Below, in pieces: positions 57,001 to 60,000 of a stretch of DNA of 60,000 nt. A model generated the notes under the pieces. That model saw nothing but the letters and a program-made list of their open reading frames with translations. It did not search any database and was not told where the DNA came from. Position 1 is the first letter of the stretch, and each line of letters opens with the position of its first letter. Both the position numbers and the translations under genes were made by a program. The stretch is from Bolinopsis microptera (lineage: Eukaryota > Ctenophora > Tentaculata > Lobata > Bolinopsidae): contig NC_087075.1 in the NCBI RefSeq assembly GCF_026151205.1, forward strand, positions 7,150,858-7,210,857. Direction: 5' to 3'.

Positions 57001-60000
57001 TCCTGATTAATTTGTACGACTAGAATTAAAGTACTAAATGAAATCGAACCAAGAATGATGCCAAAAATCTAGAATACTCGAGAAAAATCAGCAATTCCCG
57101 TGGTACTCAGAAATTTCCCAGGAAGGGGTAGTCCCAGTTAAAATCATGACCGTTAAAATGTGGCAGTATTTTTGGGCTTCCCGCCTTACTTTTAATAGTG
57201 AATACTTTTAACGGTCATAATTTAACCCGCCATGATGATAACGAATAAGGTAAACTAAATACTTTTTACTTAGCCACCTTTTAAATTAACCACTTTAATA
57301 GACCACCTTCTAACGTTGACCACCATATAACTCAATAACATTTTGAAAAGTAGCATACTTGTACATCATCTCTGCAATACGACTATTATATAATCTGTCT
57401 ATATATCAATTTATGATATATAAATACTCGTGATTAAATGCAACTCTGCAGCTGCAACTCTGCATATACGTGGTCTGTGAAAGTGTATAAATCATCCAAA
57501 TGTCATTACTAGATTGTGAGCTATTTATTTAGGTGATCGTCTATTTTGCCTCCAGCGCCCTTTTTTGCACTTTAAGTTCCTATTCCTGCAGATTCGTTAT
57601 ATCGTGCTCCCCGAACAGTAAATTTAGTTTTGTGTGTACGTGTGTCCTCGTCTCGTCTTTGAGTATGATTTTAATTGATCCAAACTTTTCTCAATTTAGT
57701 ATTTAATCATACTATTACTTATTTTACTTAGTAGTCCAGTCATTTATGGACATTTATGGAAATGAACCTGCAAATTTTCAGATACTCACGAAACTCTGCA
57801 CAGACCTTCCCAAAGGTATGAATAAAAGATTTTCGGTTGGAGAAATTTTTTTTAACGGTGGGGAAAACCCAGGAGTGCCACGCCCATATTGGCCCAGTGA
57901 CGTTACTGACTCTTTGCTTCTGAAGGTCGTAGAGACTTCAAAATAGGCTTAAAGGGGTAGTCCCAGTTAATATCACGACCGTTAAAATGTGACAGTTTGC
58001 GTCGTTAGGTCAATATGGGCGTGGCCCTCCTGGGTTTTCCCCACCGTAAAAAAATGTCTCCAACCGAAAATAGTTTATTCATACCTTTGGGAAGGTCTGT
58101 GCAAAGTTTCGTGAGTATCTGAAAATTTGCAGGTAGATGTCCTTAAATGACTGGACTATAACGGGAGTTGAACTGTGTATATGGGAGAGTAGGCGAGCAA
58201 ATTAGATCAAGTTGAAGTGAATATCGGGTGAAGTGTAGATCAAGTTACCGGATATCAACTGTAGCTGTGATGTGTTCAGTACAATCATGTACATTGTAAT
58301 AATGTACATTGCAACAATGTATAGCATGGTGATTGGTGTATGGTGTGGTTTTTGTTGTTGCCTCAATTGCTTGTCATCCCGCAACGAGTTATCCTTTTAG
58401 ACTGCTTTGATAACTATCACTTCATTGATCGGTTTCAAATTCCACAGTCGCCAGCTGATTACTCTAATTACCCTGTTAATTAATAAGGGGGGTTATTGTG
58501 CCCACATTCAGACCCCCTCACCGTACATGTGAAATGTCTCGTGAGAGTGTGAGATGTTGTGTTTTGTGACCTGGCGCTGAACAAGGAGTATTCTACACAC
58601 AGTAGTTGGTGGGCTTGTTTCAGTGTACAACGCTCACTAAAATATCTTACTTTGTTGTTTACATTTTTTTTATAACCAGCGTTTGTGAATGTGTTTTGAT
58701 TTCACTTGAGCTAATATTATTGCATTGTAGTGTTTATATTATTGCAGTTCTCATAATGTTGCAGTGTTAATATTATTGTTTATATTCCAGAGAATGTAGA
58801 CTGTAGAGATGGAAGCAGTCAAATTCCATGTTCGCCTCTCAGCATTTTTGGTAGTTCAAGCTAGCCAGTTATTTCAATATGTCCGGGTACTTCTCCTCAG
58901 ATTCGTCCTCTTTCAATGGGTTTCGCATCACAGTGAGTTGTACGCCCTGGTCCCCAGTGTATTAAATACTGTTGTTTATAGAGCAACCTTTTACGTAATA
59001 CCACATATCAGGTGGGTGGGGGGGGGGAGGTTGCGTTCTTTTTTATTATAAACCAGAGCGGGTAGTTGGGACTGGGGGGGAGGTGGCGTTCTTATTTATT
59101 ATAAACCAGAGCGGGTAGTTGGGAGTGAATTTCTCCAGGTGCGTCACCTCCCCACAAAAAGGCAGTATTAAGTTGCTAATAATACAAGGTTGTAACGTAA
59201 GACAGTGTAATATTTAAAGTTAAGACAGTGGTTAGCGGTTAAAGCGTCATCGGAATGCTTCAGATTAGCTCGTACCCTGAAATTTGGGAATATTACCCGG
59301 TATGATGTTACTCCTCTGTAAGTCTCGTTAGACGTGTTTAAGGAGGTTGTTAGCGCCCTGAATTATAAAACCCAGCCAATATGATTACTATCCATCTAAT
59401 AACTTAATTACTATCCATCTAATAACTTAATTACTATCCATCTAATAACTTAATTACTGTCCACCGAATTACTTTTAAATTAAATTTCCTCCACAGAGAT
59501 AACCCCCTCTGAAGATGTGCCCTCCTCTGAGGAATCCTCGGAATGCAAGGACCAGTTTGAGACTCCTCCCGCTACTCCTTCAGAAGTGCGACCTGAGGTC
59601 CCTAACGAACCCACCAAGCTAGCCGAACAGGTGGAAGCTGCTAAACCAGTCGAGCTTGTTAAACCGGTTGAGTCTGTCAAACCAGTGGAACATGTTGAAC
59701 CTGTGAAGCCGGTTGAAGCTGCTATGCCAGTGGAAGCTGCTGAAGTTATTGTCGCCGAATCTGCTCAGACAGTTCATGCTGAACCTGTAAGATATTTTAT
59801 TGATGAGATGATAAATTTGTTTAGGATATTATATGTTGATTTTCTGTCCCGCTCAATCAACTCAACCTTATTATAAACAAGCGTGTGAGATTAAAATGTC
59901 ATACATTTACCATATGTACCAATATTATATCGCTGCATAATTCTGTACATAGAATCTCCGCCAGGAAACAAAAGAGGAAAAGAAAGAAATAATTGAAGCT
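34418..60000 (+). CDS. EIF4G: eIF4G-like translation initiation scaffold, 5' part
   Basis: Exons are 34418-34454, 34921-34955, 42959-42999, 47207-47318, 47524-47661, 50459-50680, 51244-51550, 51743-51934, 52368-52603, 59497-59786 and 59953 to beyond the window. Phases match throughout if one base is restored at about 52,557. The N-terminus is Gln/Pro/Met-rich (MPQQMMQQQQPHPPHQQ). It then reads KSKGIIIKDPNSNKEVDLAT, which matches the conserved RDPNQGGKDIT-type segment upstream of the eIF4E-binding region in animal eIF4G. Long Pro/Glu/Val-rich disordered stretches follow (KPVEEV, KPVESVKPVEHVEPVKPVEA). eIF4G bridges the cap-binding protein, poly(A)-binding protein and eIF3. The MIF4G core lies outside the window, so the family call rests on the short motif and composition. 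The last acceptor could instead be 12 nt later, at CCGCCAG. Confidence 0.62.
34956..37135 (+). other. eIF4G-like intron DNA
   Basis: This is AT-rich intron sequence without a supported exon. A GCGCCGCGCA word is at 36,841-36,850. The open frames at 35,519-35,812 (-) and 36,764-37,066 (+) show no domain and no codon bias I can point to. Confidence 0.5.
37136..39671 (+). mobile_element. 2.5 kb DNA transposon with 8-bp target duplication and transposase remnant
   Basis: CTCTGGCG flanks both ends (37,128-37,135 and 39,672-39,679). The left end GGGGGGTACCAATGGCATA is inverted at the right end. Both subterminal regions also carry the same CATTTATGCCATGAAATTTC block in direct orientation, and two copies of a ~307-bp unit start at 37,321 and 37,628. 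An 8-bp target duplication is typical of the hAT and P superfamilies, among others. The inside holds the open frames at 38,310-39,115. It sits in the first large eIF4G-like intron. Confidence 0.75.
38304..39112 (+). pseudogene. P-element/THAP9-like transposase remnant (tentative)
   Basis: An open frame up to 38,831 includes CDGLVLYLTLLKKQFANAEI followed by DQNEQLFAFIRVSFSSGRSR. The pattern DQxEQxFxxIR...GR resembles the C-terminal part of P-element and THAP9-type transposases (QDxLENxFxxIRxxGG). A second frame (38,645-39,112) then carries an acidic stretch and PECGCS, so the gene is shifted and no full-length enzyme remains. There is no ATG at the left edge. The family call is by motif only. 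Confidence 0.4.
39780..40080. repeat. CA-rich microsatellite
   Basis: Runs of CACACA mix with CACGTCACACACACTGTACATTCA units. This is simple sequence within the intron. Confidence 0.9.
40307..40635. repeat. 33-bp minisatellite, about 9-10 copies
   Basis: The unit GCATATCCAGGCCGTGCACC plus CTTGCTTTATTTG repeats. Because 33 is divisible by three, all three + frames stay open and give false proteins. The palindromic GTGCAC core lies in each later unit. Confidence 0.9.
41280..41500. repeat. Degenerate TTTGAGTGTTCAGTCATTTC repeat upstream of the alternative exon
   Basis: Four to five imperfect copies of a ~50-bp unit (GTTTCTAAGT...GAGTGTTCAGTCAT) end about 25 bp before the possible alternative exon. 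This is either simple tandem duplication or a promoter with repeated sites. Confidence 0.5.
41524..41592 (+). CDS. EIF4G: Possible alternative first exon of the eIF4G-like gene
   Basis: ATG at 41,524 opens a 23-codon frame, MYAAKINRVHDAQTKIYDAQ then SVK, ending in phase 0 at a good donor (AAAG/GTGAGT). The next exon at 42,959 begins in phase 0, as does the end of the canonical 34,921 exon, so both would splice into it cleanly. It would give an isoform with a different N-terminus. The same exon could instead be internal, through an acceptor at AAACAG, but that changes phase. There is no conservation evidence. Confidence 0.4.
43010..43120. repeat. CTTACACATA tandem
   Basis: About ten copies of a 10-bp unit start directly after the 42,999 donor. 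Confidence 0.9.
43226..43961. mobile_element. 735-bp near-perfect palindrome
   Basis: Arms of about 355 bp are separated by about 20 bp centred near 43,593 (TTTTTTAACGATTTTTTCA). The ends are TTAAGGGGGCCGGGGGG and the inverse. Only a handful of differences between the arms are seen, so it is young or maintained. There is no coding capacity. It is within the eIF4G-like intron 42,999-47,207. CTTAA/TTAAG ends could hint at a TTAA target, but I cannot separate tip from duplication. Confidence 0.85.
45025..45830. repeat. 37-bp minisatellite, about 21-22 copies
   Basis: The unit CCTTCCCTAACCTCCCTGTA plus TCTGCTTTTATGAGACC repeats with only a few point variants (GACC/AACC, GCGTTT/GCTTTT). It has strong strand asymmetry: the + strand is pyrimidine-rich. 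Confidence 0.95.
45831..47206 (+). other. Rest of the eIF4G-like intron before the 47,207 exon
   Basis: No exon is seen. The short open frames at 45,883-46,686 on both strands have no recognisable domain. The intron contains CGTGAC/GTCACG words and a poly-T/A background. Confidence 0.45.
48016..48044. repeat. Poly-G tract of about 29 bases
   Basis: It lies in the eIF4G-like intron, about 550 bp before the nested MKKS start. It can form G-quadruplexes and is also a likely place for length errors. Confidence 0.95.
48590..50079 (+). CDS. MKKS: MKKS/BBS6 chaperonin-like protein, nested in an intron, one apparent missing base
   Basis: ATG at 48,590 opens a single-exon gene inside the eIF4G-like intron 47,662-50,458, on the same strand. 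It follows the group II chaperonin plan. VISLLPVLERVYGSSSRL at the start and IRESVSRQVERYGCGGRT-type helices match MKKS. The apical part includes LVGGDIAPQSGNLGYRG and VQVVLTTGLCRLDVV. The C-terminus LSSKVGAWRLALETAKVLDS matches the MKKS end. At the chaperonin LPGG motif the frame shifts: KCGVALPGG is followed in the next frame by SFTERFCLESLSSF. A sixth G in the run at 49,682-49,686 would restore one frame of 496 residues (human 570). MKKS helps assemble the BBSome for ciliary transport. A 9-bp in-frame tandem gives GISGISGISG at 49,423-49,462. Confidence 0.85.
50801..51186. mobile_element. 386-bp MITE with 8-bp target duplication
   Basis: The ends GGGGGGAGCCAAGTGGATA and its inverse are flanked by CATATTAG at 50,793-50,800 and 51,187-51,194. 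An inner 135-bp segment is duplicated (CCCAGAAATTCTACTGAAT occurs at 50,930 and 51,061). It has no coding capacity. It sits about 55 bp before the 51,244 acceptor of the eIF4G-like gene. Confidence 0.8.
51893..52177 (+). repeat. Tandem copies of an exon end with its splice sites
   Basis: The last 42 bp of exon 51,743-51,934 and 17 bp of intron (59 bp) are repeated. Copies lie at 51,952-51,993, 52,011-52,052, 52,070-52,111 and 52,129-52,177. Each has TTTTCCAG or TTTACCAG before it and GTAAGT after it. Copies 2-4 would be symmetric phase-1 exons of 14 codons (DLGSITSIGDEKLD-type). Copy 5 has a 7-bp internal duplication that brings in a stop. The 17-bp spacers are too short to be removed as single introns. 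Confidence 0.85.
54570..55050 (-). repeat. 24-bp minisatellite, about 20 copies
   Basis: The unit CTGCTCCGGTGCAGCAGAGG plus TAAC/TAAT alternates. The - strand is open as an 8-residue repeat (TSAAPEQV/I), and a 7-bp interruption near 54,973 changes frame. The + strand is open too. Since 24 is a multiple of three, openness says nothing about coding. CTGCTCCGGTGCAGCAG is an imperfect inverted repeat, so each unit can fold. Confidence 0.85.
55620..56070. repeat. CACTGTAACTCTGTAACA higher-order array
   Basis: Short words (ACACTGTA, CTCTGTAAC, AATGTAAAACATTTC) are arranged in a ~125-bp higher-order unit, repeated about three times at 55,800, 55,925 and 56,050. Confidence 0.85.
57734..58156. mobile_element. 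423-bp fold-back MITE with TA target site
   Basis: GTCCAGTCATTTA at the left is inverted at the right, with TA on both sides. The arms are about 165 bp, with AGATACTCACGAAACT at the left arm matched by AGTTTCG...AGTATCT inverted. This is mariner-like by its target site only. Confidence 0.7.

Larger units (their letters stand above)
52604..59496 (+). other. 6.9 kb eIF4G-like intron
   Basis: No supported exon is seen. It holds a tandem of CTTATTCCTCTCATTGAGAG (53,325-53,455) preceded by C-runs, the 24-bp minisatellite (54,570-55,050) and the CACTGTAACTCTGTAACA array (55,620-56,070). TTTTTAACGGTCA-type dispersed repeats lie at 56,770-57,240, the TA-flanked palindrome at 57,734-58,156, and a GGGGGGG-containing duplication at 59,008-59,125. 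Confidence 0.6.

Noticed and set aside
57746-57946. 66-residue + strand open frame
   Set aside because: It is one arm of a TA-flanked palindrome, and no domain is seen.

Overview
This is nuclear DNA of a multicellular animal. The genes are split by introns, and the conserved products are metazoan: cyclin L, the DEAD-box helicase DDX41, the chaperonin-like protein MKKS/BBS6 and an eIF4G-like scaffold. The base composition is AT-rich, and intergenic and intronic DNA is crowded with tandem repeats, fold-back elements and short insertions. A secreted modular protein combining PAN-like, SRCR, TSP1, sushi and hevein-type chitin-binding domains suggests a marine invertebrate. A cnidarian is my guess, but the phylum cannot be fixed from the sequence alone.

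Layout: (1) 1-2.65 kb, + strand: three exons of an unrecognised charged repeat protein. (2) 2.65-9.97 kb: repeats and MITE-like elements, no gene seen. (3) 9.97-23.6 kb, + strand: the secreted protein, built from a signal-peptide exon followed by domain exons that are all symmetric phase 1. The exons and their flanking introns have been duplicated repeatedly. (4) 25.9-30.7 kb, - strand: a complete seven-exon cyclin L gene. (5) 31.0-32.7 kb, - strand: DDX41 on one uninterrupted exon, only 262 bp upstream of the cyclin L start codon. (6) 34.4 kb to the window end, + strand: the 5' half of a long-intron eIF4G-like gene, whose introns carry a 2.5 kb transposon with an 8-bp target duplication, large palindromes, minisatellites and a whole nested MKKS/BBS6 gene.

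Functionally, cyclin L and DDX41 are both tied to mRNA splicing and lie head-to-tail close together. This raises the possibility of co-transcription, especially as several start codons have an acceptor-like pyrimidine-AG just upstream. The most unusual structures are: a 3.6 kb segment bounded by inverted repeats that carries two domain exons of the secreted protein; a 59-bp tandem repeat that copies the end of an eIF4G exon with its splice sites; and a set of very short GC-rich insertions with 10-11-bp target duplications, one with its empty site visible. Three conserved reading frames (DDX41, MKKS, eIF4G-like) each lack exactly one base, which I read as indel errors in the sequence rather than three broken genes.
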